Below are positions 54,869-63,034 of a stretch of 64,000 nucleotides of DNA, piece after piece. The translations under genes and the position numbers were made by a program. Origin of the DNA: Streptomyces umbrinus (GTDB lineage: Bacteria > Actinomycetota > Actinomycetes > Streptomycetales > Streptomycetaceae); NCBI RefSeq assembly GCF_030817415.1, contig NZ_JAUSZI010000002.1:1302001-1366000 (forward strand), given 5' to 3'. The notes under the pieces were generated by a model. It did no database searches, had not been told where the DNA came from, and was given only the letters and a program-made list of their open reading frames with translations. The number at the start of each line of letters is the position of its first letter. The stretch's first letter is position 1.

Positions 54869-54980
54869 ATCTCCGGCCGAGTCTCCGGCTCGACACCGAC
54901 GGTCGACCCCCGCAGAGCCTGTGAAGATCACTTTTCGCCGTCCGCCCCCATGGTCCGAACCTCCGTGCAAGACTCCGACG

Positions 54981-55865
54981 ATGACCTCGGAGACGATCAA
55001 CGCGACGGCAGCGGGCACGTGGCGGCTCGGCGACCTCACCGTCAACCGGCTGGGTTTCGGGACCATGCGGCTGACCGGGAGCGGCGCCTTCCACCAGGGC
55101 ACGCCGAGCGACCGCGACCGGTCGCTCGGGGTGCTCCGCCGCGCGGTGGAACTGGGCGTCGACCACATCGACACCGCCGCCTTCTACTTCTCGTCCCTGC
55201 GCTCGGCCAACGAGCTGGTCAACTCGGCGCTGGCCCCGTATCCGGACGACCTGGTCATCGTCACCAAGGTCGGGCCGGGGCGGGATCCGTCGGGCGAGTG
55301 GCTGCCCTGGGCCAGGCCCGAGCAGTTGCGCGGGCAGGTGGAGGAGAACCTGCGCCAGCTCGGCCGCGACCACCTCGACGTGGTCAACCTCCGGACGCAC
55401 GGGCGCCATTCGATCGCCGAGCACTTCGGCGCACTGGCCGCACTGCGCGAGGCCGGGCTCGTCCGCCACCTCGGTGTGTCGGACGTCGACCCGGATCAGC
55501 TCGCCGAGGCACAGGCCATTGCCCCAGTGGTCTGCGTCCAGAACCGGTACGCCCTCGACACCCGTAGCGAGGTCGGCGACGACGTCCTGCGGATCTGCGG
55601 TGAACAGGGCATCGCCTTCGTGCCGTTCTTCGCGATAGCCGGCGAGGGCGGCAGGAAGGGCGCCGACGGTACCCACGAAGCCGAGGTCCTCGACATCGCC
55701 CGGGCCCACGGCGCGAGCCCCGCGCAGATCCGGCTGGCCTGGACACTGCATCGCGGCCCGCACGTCCTGGCCATCCCGGGCACCGGCGATCCTGACCACC
55801 TCGTGGAGAACGTGGCCGCGGGCGCGATCAGCCTGTCGGACGACGAACTCGCCCGGCTCGCCTGA
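54981..55865 (+). CDS. Aldo/keto reductase
   Basis: A 294-residue NADPH-dependent reductase of the (beta/alpha)8 barrel. RLGFGTMRLTG is the first strand, DHIDTAAFYF holds Asp and Tyr, IVTKVGPG the Lys, and DVVNLRTHG the His region of the catalytic tetrad. LAIPGTGDPDHLVENV is the C-terminal cofactor-binding segment (IPG.x6.N). ATG 54981 gives the normal family length. Substrate unknown. Confidence 0.9.
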   Translation: MTSETINATAAGTWRLGDLTVNRLGFGTMRLTGSGAFHQGTPSDRDRSLGVLRRAVELGVDHIDTAAFYFSSLRSANELVNSALAPYPDDLVIVTKVGPGRDPSGEWLPWARPEQLRGQVEENLRQLGRDHLDVVNLRTHGRHSIAEHFGALAALREAGLVRHLGVSDVDPDQLAEAQAIAPVVCVQNRYALDTRSEVGDDVLRICGEQGIAFVPFFAIAGEGGRKGADGTHEAEVLDIARAHGASPAQIRLAWTLHRGPHVLAIPGTGDPDHLVENVAAGAISLSDDELARLA

Positions 55866-55885
55866 GGGTTGGGGATCTCTTCGAC

Positions 55886-56416
55886 ATGGGGGACAGCACA
55901 CTCTGGGTGGCCGCGCTGACGGCCGGGACCGCCGTGCTCGCGAGCTGGGTGACCAGCCGCGGCACCTACCGGGCCGCCCGCATCCAGGCGGACGCCGCCG
56001 CCGCGACCGTACAGGCGGACCGGCTCCGGGCGACCCGCCGCTCGGCGTACGTCGACGTCATCGAGCAGGCCCAGCGCATGGGCGACCTCTACTGGAAGGT
56101 CACCGACGCCGATCGGGTCCAGGACCCGGACGAGCGGCTCGCCGCCCTCAGGGATCTGCGGATACGGCTTCAGGGCGAGTACGCCGTGCTGCGTCAGCGG
56201 GTCTGGGTGGTGGACCTGGAAGGGCCCGCTGAGGTTGCCGCGGCCGCGGACCGGCTCCGCCTCGCGACCGGCGACAACTGGCGGGCGCTCCGCGCGATGA
56301 TCGAGGGCGAGGAGGGGGCAGGACAGCGGTTCGACGACTGCTACCGCCCGTTCTGGGAGTCGGTCGTGACCTTCGTCGGCCTCGCCCGCACCGCCCTGCA
56401 CGAGACACGTACGTAG
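55886..56416 (+). CDS. Single-span membrane protein with helical cytoplasmic part, function unknown
   Basis: A 176-residue protein. One N-terminal membrane segment (LWVAALTAGTAVLASWV) is followed by a basic, helical, possibly coiled-coil part (RAARIQADAAAATVQADRLRATRR and beyond) with Trp/Tyr-rich motifs. I recognise the general type common in Streptomyces but no named family. It lies 20 bases after the reductase gene and may be in the same operon. It converges on the ABC permease gene. Confidence 0.7.
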   Translation: MGDSTLWVAALTAGTAVLASWVTSRGTYRAARIQADAAAATVQADRLRATRRSAYVDVIEQAQRMGDLYWKVTDADRVQDPDERLAALRDLRIRLQGEYAVLRQRVWVVDLEGPAEVAAAADRLRLATGDNWRALRAMIEGEEGAGQRFDDCYRPFWESVVTFVGLARTALHETRT

Positions 56417-56424
56417 AACGGCCG

Positions 56425-57291
56425 TCATTGGTCGCGCCGCTGCACCGAGATCACGGCGACAGCGGCAGTGGCCAGGGCCCAGAGCGCGTAGACGGTCCAG
56501 GCGCCGGTGAGCGTCCACGGGTACGCGACCGCCTGCTGGTCGACGTCGACCAGACGGATCCACGCGCCGGTCGGCAGGGCGTGGTCGACGAGGGCCGCCC
56601 AGTGGCGGTCAGCGCTGAAGACCAGGGGCAGCAGCAGAAGAATCACCACATTGGCGGTCATGGTGGCCGCGCTGTGCCTGATCAGGGTGCCGAGGGCCAT
56701 ACCGACGAGCGCGGACACCGGCGCGAGGAGCGCCGACGCCACGACGACGCGCAGCGCGCCGGGATGGTCGATCGGGACACCGATGTGCCGGCCGGACAGG
56801 ACGGCCTGAGTCAGGCCGAACGAGGCCGCCGCGACGACCGCGCCGAACACGGTCGTGACGGCGGTGACCACACACACCTTCGCCGCCATCACCGAACGCC
56901 GGGCCGGGACAGCCGTGAACGTCGTGCGGATCATCCCGGTCCTGTACTCGCCCACGATCGCCGTGGCGCCGACGGCGCTGAGGGCGAGCATGAGGACCAT
57001 GGCGGCGTTCGCGGTGAAGGCGATCGACAGCGGGATCCCGTCCCGGACGAAGTCGGCCCGGGAACGCGCGTCCTGCGCCGTCCAGTAGCGGTACGTGTCC
57101 CAGGCGGTTCCCACGTTGAACCCGATGACCGCCAGGGCCCCGATCACGAACGCCCAGGTGTTGGAGCGCAGCGACCACAGCTTGATCCACTCAGCGGCGA
57201 CGAGGTCGCCGAAGCGGGCGCGGGGTTCGGTGACTTGAGCAGGATCGACCGTGGCCATGGCTGTGACCGTGGCCTTGTCGGTGATGGTCAT
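56425..57291 (-). CDS. ABC-2-type permease (exporter)
   Basis: A 288-residue integral membrane protein with about six segments of the ABC-2 type, as found in drug or lantibiotic-immunity exporters. The N-terminal ARFGDLVAAEWIKLWSLRSNTWAF and the central IVGEYRTGMIRTTFTAVPARRSVM (family-typical EY.tG.ir.tl...p.R) are clear. ATG 57289-57291 overlaps the ATPase stop by four bases. Together they form an efflux complex. Confidence 0.88.
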   Translation of the reverse strand: MTITDKATVTAMATVDPAQVTEPRARFGDLVAAEWIKLWSLRSNTWAFVIGALAVIGFNVGTAWDTYRYWTAQDARSRADFVRDGIPLSIAFTANAAMVLMLALSAVGATAIVGEYRTGMIRTTFTAVPARRSVMAAKVCVVTAVTTVFGAVVAAASFGLTQAVLSGRHIGVPIDHPGALRVVVASALLAPVSALVGMALGTLIRHSAATMTANVVILLLLPLVFSADRHWAALVDHALPTGAWIRLVDVDQQAVAYPWTLTGAWTVYALWALATAAVAVISVQRRDQ

Positions 57292-58196
57292 CGGGCTTCT
57301 CCCGCGAGGTATTCGACGCTGTCGGCGGTCAGTTCCATGAAGGCCTCCTCCAAGGAGGCGGTCCGGGTGGTGAGTTCGCGCAGCAACACCCGGTTCCGGA
57401 GCGCGAGTTCACCGATCCGGTCCGCGTCCATGCCGGTCACCGTCAGCGAGTCGGCGTCCCGACTCACCTCCGCTCCCGCCCCGGTGAGCAGCGCCGTCAG
57501 CACCGCGGGGTCCGGCGTCCGTACGGTCACGGTCGGACGGGTGCCGCGGGCCGCGAACTCCGTCAGTCTCTCGGCGGCGATGAGCGTGCCACGGCCGATG
57601 ACGACGAGCTGGTCGGCGGTGTTCTCCATCTCGGACATCAGATGGCTGGAGACCAGCACGGTGCGGCCCTCGGCGGCCAGCCGGTGGAACAGGCCGCGGA
57701 GCCACTTCACCCCCTCCGGGTCCAGCCCGTTGAGGGGCTCGTCGAAGAGCAGCACGGGCGGGTCGCCGAGCAGCGCGGCCGCGATGCCCAGCCGCTGTTT
57801 CATCCCGAGCGAGAACCCGCCGATCCGGCGCCGCCGCGCGCCCGCCAGACCGACCTCCTCCAGCACCTCGTCCACCCGGCGGCGCGGGATGCGGTTGGAG
57901 CGGGCCAGCACGGTCAGATGCGCCAGGGCACTGCGGCCGCCGTGCACCTCGTGGGCGTCGAGCAGCGCGCCGACGTGGCGCAGACCGCGTGGGCGGTCGC
58001 GGAAGCGGCGGCCGTCAATGGTGACGGATCCGCCGGTGGGGTCGTTCAGGCCGAGTACGAGTCGCAGAGTGGTGCTCTTCCCGGCGCCGTTCGGGCCGAG
58101 GAACCCGGTGACGTGTCCGGGCCGCACCGTGAAACTCAGGTGGTCGACGGCCGTGGTGCCGCCGTATCGCTTCGTCAGTTCGTTGACTTCGATCAC
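57288..58196 (-). CDS. ABC transporter ATPase (exporter, DrrA/BcrA-like)
   Basis: A 302-residue ATPase with Walker A (GPNGAGKST), a family-typical GFSLGMKQRLG signature and Walker B (VLLFDEPLNGLDP). The C-terminal 80 residues resemble the DrrA-type extension. GTG 58194-58196 is chosen; upstream in-frame residues look random. It and the permease gene are divergent from a two-component system, suggesting induction by a signal such as an envelope-active compound. Confidence 0.9.
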   Translation of the reverse strand: MIEVNELTKRYGGTTAVDHLSFTVRPGHVTGFLGPNGAGKSTTLRLVLGLNDPTGGSVTIDGRRFRDRPRGLRHVGALLDAHEVHGGRSALAHLTVLARSNRIPRRRVDEVLEEVGLAGARRRRIGGFSLGMKQRLGIAAALLGDPPVLLFDEPLNGLDPEGVKWLRGLFHRLAAEGRTVLVSSHLMSEMENTADQLVVIGRGTLIAAERLTEFAARGTRPTVTVRTPDPAVLTALLTGAGAEVSRDADSLTVTGMDADRIGELALRNRVLLRELTTRTASLEEAFMELTADSVEYLAGEAR

Positions 58197-58228
58197 GGGT
58201 CCAACGGTCCCCGGGAGCACGGCGGTTC

Positions 58229-58299
58229 GGCATCGGACCGGCGCCGACAATCGCGCCCGGCGGGTGTCGACCACGGGTGTACACCCACGGTCCGATGCC
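58229..58299. promoter_or_regulatory. Nested inverted repeats in the divergent control region
   Basis: GGCATCGGACCG (58229-58240) has an exact reverse complement at 58288-58299, and between them lies a perfect 12-base palindrome GGGTGTACACCC (58275-58286). The region is only 133 bases and separates the ABC exporter operon from the sensor kinase gene. Confidence 0.65.
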
Positions 58300-58329
58300 C
58301 TGCCCGGATCGCCTCGTTACGATCGGCGT

Positions 58330-59547
58330 ATGGCCGCCACACCACGACTTCCGCCGCTCAAACGCATACCGCCGGGCGTCTGGACGGCGGTGATCTGGTG
58401 TGCGGGTCTGGCGCTCACCATGCTCATGCGTTTCCGGTTGCCCGGCCAGGAGGAGGCCGACGCCTATCGCACCGCGCTGCTCAGCAGTGCCAAGTGGGAG
58501 GGCTGGACGCTTCTCGCGCTGGGTACCGCCCTGACGCTGGGCGGCTGCGTCCTGATGCAGCGTCGCCCGCTGTGGACCCTCTCCCTGATGCTCGCCGGTT
58601 CCATCTCCGCGACGAGTGCGCTGAGCGTCGGCGCGATCCCGTTGCTGCAGTTCCTGGCCGTCGATCTCACGCTGTACTTCATCGCGGCGGTCCGGACACG
58701 CAGGACCGGGATCGTGGCCATCTCCATGGCACTCTGCACTCTGGCCGGGTACCTGGCCGTCCGGGTACTGAGCGGATGGGCCATCGGAACCACGACCGAG
58801 CTGATCGTGGCCCTCACCACCGTGATCGCCTGGCTCATCGGCGACTCGATGCACCAGTCCCGGGTCCACGCCGAGCAGGTACGCAGCCAGGCCGCCGCCC
58901 AGGCCGTCACCGCCGAACGGCTGCGGATCGCGAGGGAGTTGCACGACATGGTGGCCCACACGATCGGCATCGTCGCCCTCCAGGCCGGTGCCGCACGCCG
59001 GGTCATCGACACCCAGCCCGACCTGGCGCGGGAGGCGCTCGGCGAGGTGGAGAACGCCAGCCGCGAGACGCTGTCCGGCCTGCGCCGGATGCTCGGTGTA
59101 CTCCGCCGGGCCGAACCGGGCCAGGCCCCCGAGGCGACTCCGCTCGATTCCTCCCCCGCCCCCGGTCTGGCCGACATCGACCGTCTCGCCGAGCGGACGA
59201 CGGCCGCGGGCGTCCGGGTCGAGGTCCGCTGGCGGGGCGAACGGCACACACTGCCCCCGGAGATCGGCATGTCCGCGTACCGGATCGTGCAGGAGGCCGT
59301 CACCAATGTCGTACGCCATGCCGGCACCGGCTCCTGCCAGGTGACCGTCGACTGTCGGGACGAGGAGCTGGCCATCGAGGTCGTCGACAGCGGGAACGGC
59401 CCCGGGCGCGCCGCGGCCACCGGCTACGGGCTGCTCGGCATGCGCGAGCGGGTCGGCCTGCTGCACGGGGAGTTCTCGGCCGCGCCGCGCCCCGAGGGCG
59501 GATTCCGGGTGGCGGCGCGGCTGCCCGTACCGGCGGGTGTGCGATGA
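58330..59547 (+). CDS. NarX/DesK-like sensor histidine kinase
   Basis: A 405-residue kinase with about five to six membrane segments in the first 160 residues and no large extracellular loop, as in intramembrane-sensing kinases. The HisKA_3 box is LRIARELHDMVAHT (phosphoacceptor His), the N box SAYRIVQEAVTNVVRHA and the G box GYGLLGMRERV. ATG 58330 begins close to the first span. It overlaps the response-regulator gene by four bases. The divergent ABC exporter is the likely target. Confidence 0.93.
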   Translation: MAATPRLPPLKRIPPGVWTAVIWCAGLALTMLMRFRLPGQEEADAYRTALLSSAKWEGWTLLALGTALTLGGCVLMQRRPLWTLSLMLAGSISATSALSVGAIPLLQFLAVDLTLYFIAAVRTRRTGIVAISMALCTLAGYLAVRVLSGWAIGTTTELIVALTTVIAWLIGDSMHQSRVHAEQVRSQAAAQAVTAERLRIARELHDMVAHTIGIVALQAGAARRVIDTQPDLAREALGEVENASRETLSGLRRMLGVLRRAEPGQAPEATPLDSSPAPGLADIDRLAERTTAAGVRVEVRWRGERHTLPPEIGMSAYRIVQEAVTNVVRHAGTGSCQVTVDCRDEELAIEVVDSGNGPGRAAATGYGLLGMRERVGLLHGEFSAAPRPEGGFRVAARLPVPAGVR

Positions 59548-60203
59548 CGGTCCGGATCGTCCTGGCCGACGACCAGCCCCTCGTCCGCGCGGCCCTTCGC
59601 ATGGTGATCGGCGAGGCCCCCGGCCTGGAGGTCGTCGGCGAGGCGGGCACCGGAGCCGAAGCGGTCGAGCTGGCCGGGACGGAGCACCCCGACGTCGTCG
59701 TGATGGACATCCGCATGCCCGGCATGGACGGCATCGAGGCCACCCGGCTGATCACAGAGGGCTCCGGCGGGGCCCAGGTCATCATGCTGACGACCTTCGA
59801 CGATGACGACTATCTGTACGGGGCGCTGCGCGCGGGCGCGGCCGGGTTCCTCGTCAAGGACATGGCCCTGGACGACATCCTCGACTCGATCCGGGTCGTC
59901 GCCACGGGGGACGGGCTGCTCGCGCCGAGTGTGACACGCCGTCTCATCAGGGAGTTCGCGGAGCGTCCCGTGTCCGCCGCGCCCGCGCCGCGCACGGCCC
60001 TGGGCATCACCGACCGCGAACGCGAGGTGCTGACCCTCATCGGAAACGGGCTGTCCAACACCGAGATCGCCGCGCGGCTGTCCATCAGTGTCGCCACCGC
60101 GAAGACGTACGTGACCCGGCTGCTCGCCAAGCTGGACGCCCGGGACCGGGTGCGGCTCGTCATCATCGCGTACGAGGCGGGGCTGGTCGCGTCTACGCGT
60201 TGA
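59544..60203 (+). CDS. NarL-family response regulator
   Basis: A 219-residue regulator. The receiver has ADDQPLVR, phosphoacceptor Asp55 (VVMDIRMPG) and LTTFDDDDY with AGFLVKD. The helix-turn-helix is ITDREREVLTLIGNGLSNTEIAARL, then SVATAKTYVTRLLAKLD. Its ATG overlaps the kinase stop by four bases. Candidate sites are the nested repeats at 58229-58299. It overlaps the convergent hydrolase gene end by 11 bases. Confidence 0.93.
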   Translation: MTVRIVLADDQPLVRAALRMVIGEAPGLEVVGEAGTGAEAVELAGTEHPDVVVMDIRMPGMDGIEATRLITEGSGGAQVIMLTTFDDDDYLYGALRAGAAGFLVKDMALDDILDSIRVVATGDGLLAPSVTRRLIREFAERPVSAAPAPRTALGITDREREVLTLIGNGLSNTEIAARLSISVATAKTYVTRLLAKLDARDRVRLVIIAYEAGLVASTR

Positions 60204-61185
60204 GGGATCGCAGCCAAGTGGTCAGCAGCCGGTTGACCTCATCGGGGCGTTCCTGCTGCACCCAGTGGCCGCAGCCCTCGACGAGGTGCGAGGAGACCAG
60301 GCCGGGGAGCGTGGTGGGGAACGCCTCGATTGCACTGGCCAACCAGGCGATGGAAGCGTCGAGTCGGCCCGCGACGAAGAGCGACGGCTGGGTGATCGGG
60401 GCACCGTCCCACTCCGCGAGGTCCTCCCAGTCCTGGTCCATGTTGCGGTAGCGGTTGAGCGCGCCGCTGAATCCGGTGCGCTCGAACTCGCCTACGCAGA
60501 AGTCGAGTTCCTCGTCCGAGAGCCACGACGGCCGGTCCTTCACGAACCGGTCGGAGAGCTTGCCGCCCGCCGGGACGAAGAAGACCGCGCCTTCTCCCTG
60601 CTCCGGCATGGTGTCGGCCGACAGCGAGGCGTAGAAGCCCGTCAGCCACGCCCGTACGTCCGGCTCGATCTCCGACTCCGCCCTGCCGGGCTCCTGGAAG
60701 TAGCGGACGTAGAACTCCTCGTCCCCGCCGATCATGGCGAAGGCGTCGGTCGGGCGGATCCCGCCCCGTGGCGCGTACGGCACGCCGAGCAGTCCCACCG
60801 CGGTGAAGACATCGGGCCTGAGCAGCGCGGAGTCGGCGGCGATGGTCGAGCCCCAGTCGTGGCCGACGATCACGGCGGTCTCCTCGCCGAGGGCGCGGAC
60901 GACGGCGACGTTGTCCTCGACGTACGCCCCGATGCGGTACGCCTCCGCGGCGCCCGGCACCGACGAGCGCCCGTAGCCGCGTACGTCGATGGCGACGGCA
61001 CGGTAGCCCGCCTCGGCGAGTGCGGGGAGCTGGTGGCGCCACGAGTACCAGAGCTCGGGAAAGCCGTGGACCAGCAGGACAAGGGGGCCGGTGCCCTGTT
61101 CCACGAGATGGATACGGCCACCGGGGACGTCCACCAGTCGATGCTGGGCGCCCGCCGGGGTGAACGGGTCTGCGGCCTGCGACAT
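60193..61185 (-). CDS. Epoxide-hydrolase-like alpha/beta-hydrolase
   Basis: A 330-residue hydrolase. LVHGFPELWYSWRHQ (oxyanion-hole HGFP), GHDWGS with Asp110 as nucleophile and GCGHW with His307 are diagnostic of epoxide hydrolases and haloalkane dehalogenases. EEPVDAR-like signatures of known plant enzymes are not seen, so the substrate is open. ATG 61183-61185 follows GAGGACCC. It is divergent from the S1 protease gene. Confidence 0.87.
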   Translation of the reverse strand: MSQAADPFTPAGAQHRLVDVPGGRIHLVEQGTGPLVLLVHGFPELWYSWRHQLPALAEAGYRAVAIDVRGYGRSSVPGAAEAYRIGAYVEDNVAVVRALGEETAVIVGHDWGSTIAADSALLRPDVFTAVGLLGVPYAPRGGIRPTDAFAMIGGDEEFYVRYFQEPGRAESEIEPDVRAWLTGFYASLSADTMPEQGEGAVFFVPAGGKLSDRFVKDRPSWLSDEELDFCVGEFERTGFSGALNRYRNMDQDWEDLAEWDGAPITQPSLFVAGRLDASIAWLASAIEAFPTTLPGLVSSHLVEGCGHWVQQERPDEVNRLLTTWLRSLNA

Positions 61186-61252
61186 GGGTCCTCCTCGAAC
61201 TGGGATGTACTGCTGCCGATCATCGCGCCGGTCCCGAGCCGGTGCGAGAGAC

Positions 61253-61269
61253 GTTGCTGTTTCGGCAAC
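61253..61269. promoter_or_regulatory. Inverted repeat GTTGC-N7-GCAAC
   Basis: Perfect five-base arms at 61253-61257 and 61265-61269, in the 288-base region between the divergent hydrolase and protease genes. An 18-base stretch here matches 34514-34531 in 15 positions. It may be an operator; the rest of the region shows nothing I can name. Confidence 0.4.
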
Positions 61270-61473
61270 AACGCACCGAGGGGTACACCACCCCAGTGGA
61301 TGGGCCCCTCCGGCGGAGCGGCCGGAGCTACAGGCGAGTTCTGGCCGACTCCGAACACTCGGCCGGGCCGCTGAACCAGACCGAAGGGCGGCACGTACTG
61401 AAGGAGGGCGTTCACCTCACGGGAGCACCCACAGAAGTGACGCTGGGTCAGGACAGTCGCACGGGAGCCGTGG

Positions 61474-62895
61474 ATGAGGCATGCACGACGGAACGTTCAG
61501 CGGATCGCACGGTTCGCCGCAATCGGCGGATTGGTGTGTGGGGGGCTGATGGTCTCGCATGCCGTGGCGAGCGAGACGTCGGACGATCCGAAGGCTCCGA
61601 ACGCCGAGATGCTGGCCGCCCGGACCGGCCAGGAACTGGTCGCCGATCTGGGCACGTCGCGTACGGCGGGCAGTTGGATCGACGCGAAGGGACGCCCGGT
61701 CGTCGCGGTGACCGACGAGGAGGCGGCGGCCGACGTCCGTGGCGCGGGTGCCGTCCCCAAGGTGGTCCGCTACGCCATGAAGGATCTGCGCTCCGCCACC
61801 GACACCCTCAAGGACGCGCCCAAGGTGGCCGGCACCTCGTGGGCGATGGACTACGCCTCCAACCAGGTGGTGGTCCGCGCCGACACCACCGTCTCGGCCG
61901 ACGAGTGGGACCGGCTGGCCAAGGTCGCCGAGAGCCTCGGCAAGTCCGTGCGGATGGAGCGTATCGAGGGCACGTTCACCCCGCGGGTGAACGGCGCCTC
62001 GCCGCTCTTCGCCAGCGCCGGACGCTGTTCGGCGGGCTTCAACGTGACCAACGGACAGGCCAACTTCATTCTCACGGCCGGGCACTGCGGCCCGGTGGGC
62101 ACGACGTGGTTCTCGGACCAGCAGGGCAGTCAGCAGGTCGGCGCGACCGTGTCCGGCTCGTTCCCCGGCGGTGACTTCTCGCTCGTGCAGTACAGCCCCG
62201 GCGTGGATCTCAGCGGCGCCGACCTCGTGGCCGTCGGCGACGGCCAGGGCATACGGATCATCGGATCGGCCGACGCCGCCGTCGGACAGAAGGTGTTCCG
62301 CAGCGGCAGCACGACCGGTCTCCAGTCCGGCGAGGTGACCGGACTGAACGCCACCGTGAACTACCCGCAGGGCACGGTCAGCGGGCTCATCGAGACCACG
62401 GTGTGCGCCGAACCGGGCGACAGCGGCGGCCCGATGTTCGCCAACGGGCTGGCCATGGGCATCACCTCGGGCGGCAACGGGGACTGCCAGAGCGGCGGTA
62501 CGACGTTCTTCCAGCCGGTCAGCAAGGCGCTGGACTCGCTCGGTGTGAAGCTGGTGACCGAGCCCGGGTCGGGCGGCCAGGAGACGCCCTCCTCCGGGAG
62601 CACCGGGAACACGGGCAGCGCCAACAACGGCGCGGGCGCGGCGGCGCCTCCCGGCACGTCCTCGACCGCTCCCGGCGGCGCGGTCCTGCCCGGAGGGGCG
62701 GGCCCCGGGGACACGGCGCCCGAGGGTGAGACCGACAGTGTGGCCTCGGCGCTGGAGCGGGTCGCGGACTTCAGGAACCTCGGTCCCGGACTGTTCGTCA
62801 TCGCGGGCAGCCTGGTCGCCCTGGTGGCCCTCCGGATCCGATCGGAGCGCGGGCGCAGGCGGTACCGCAACCAGTACTCGCAGAGCTGGGGCTGA
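61474..62895 (+). CDS. S1-family serine protease (streptogrisin-like) with C-terminal membrane anchor
   Basis: A 473-residue exported pro-protease. The signal peptide lies around residues 12-32. A prodomain (about 33-180) is followed by the chymotrypsin-like domain with catalytic His204 (TAGHC), Asp234 (GGDFSLV) and Ser317 (GDSGGP), and the usual Cys pairs. A Gly/Pro/Ser-rich linker then leads to a membrane segment (LFVIAGSLVALVALRI) and a basic tail. Classical streptogrisins are secreted without this anchor, so this one would stay attached to the cell surface. ATG 61474 follows GGGAG. Confidence 0.88.
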   Translation: MRHARRNVQRIARFAAIGGLVCGGLMVSHAVASETSDDPKAPNAEMLAARTGQELVADLGTSRTAGSWIDAKGRPVVAVTDEEAAADVRGAGAVPKVVRYAMKDLRSATDTLKDAPKVAGTSWAMDYASNQVVVRADTTVSADEWDRLAKVAESLGKSVRMERIEGTFTPRVNGASPLFASAGRCSAGFNVTNGQANFILTAGHCGPVGTTWFSDQQGSQQVGATVSGSFPGGDFSLVQYSPGVDLSGADLVAVGDGQGIRIIGSADAAVGQKVFRSGSTTGLQSGEVTGLNATVNYPQGTVSGLIETTVCAEPGDSGGPMFANGLAMGITSGGNGDCQSGGTTFFQPVSKALDSLGVKLVTEPGSGGQETPSSGSTGNTGSANNGAGAAAPPGTSSTAPGGAVLPGGAGPGDTAPEGETDSVASALERVADFRNLGPGLFVIAGSLVALVALRIRSERGRRRYRNQYSQSWG

Positions 62896-63034
62896 CAGCG
62901 GCTCGGCCGAGATCCTTCGCGGCTGGAACCTGGCATGGCTAAAACACGGCACACATACCGGTTCACATAACTGAAACAGCCGATAGTGCCCATTGTCGTC
63001 CATCGTGACCGTGGCACTGGTTCAATCGTTCGAC

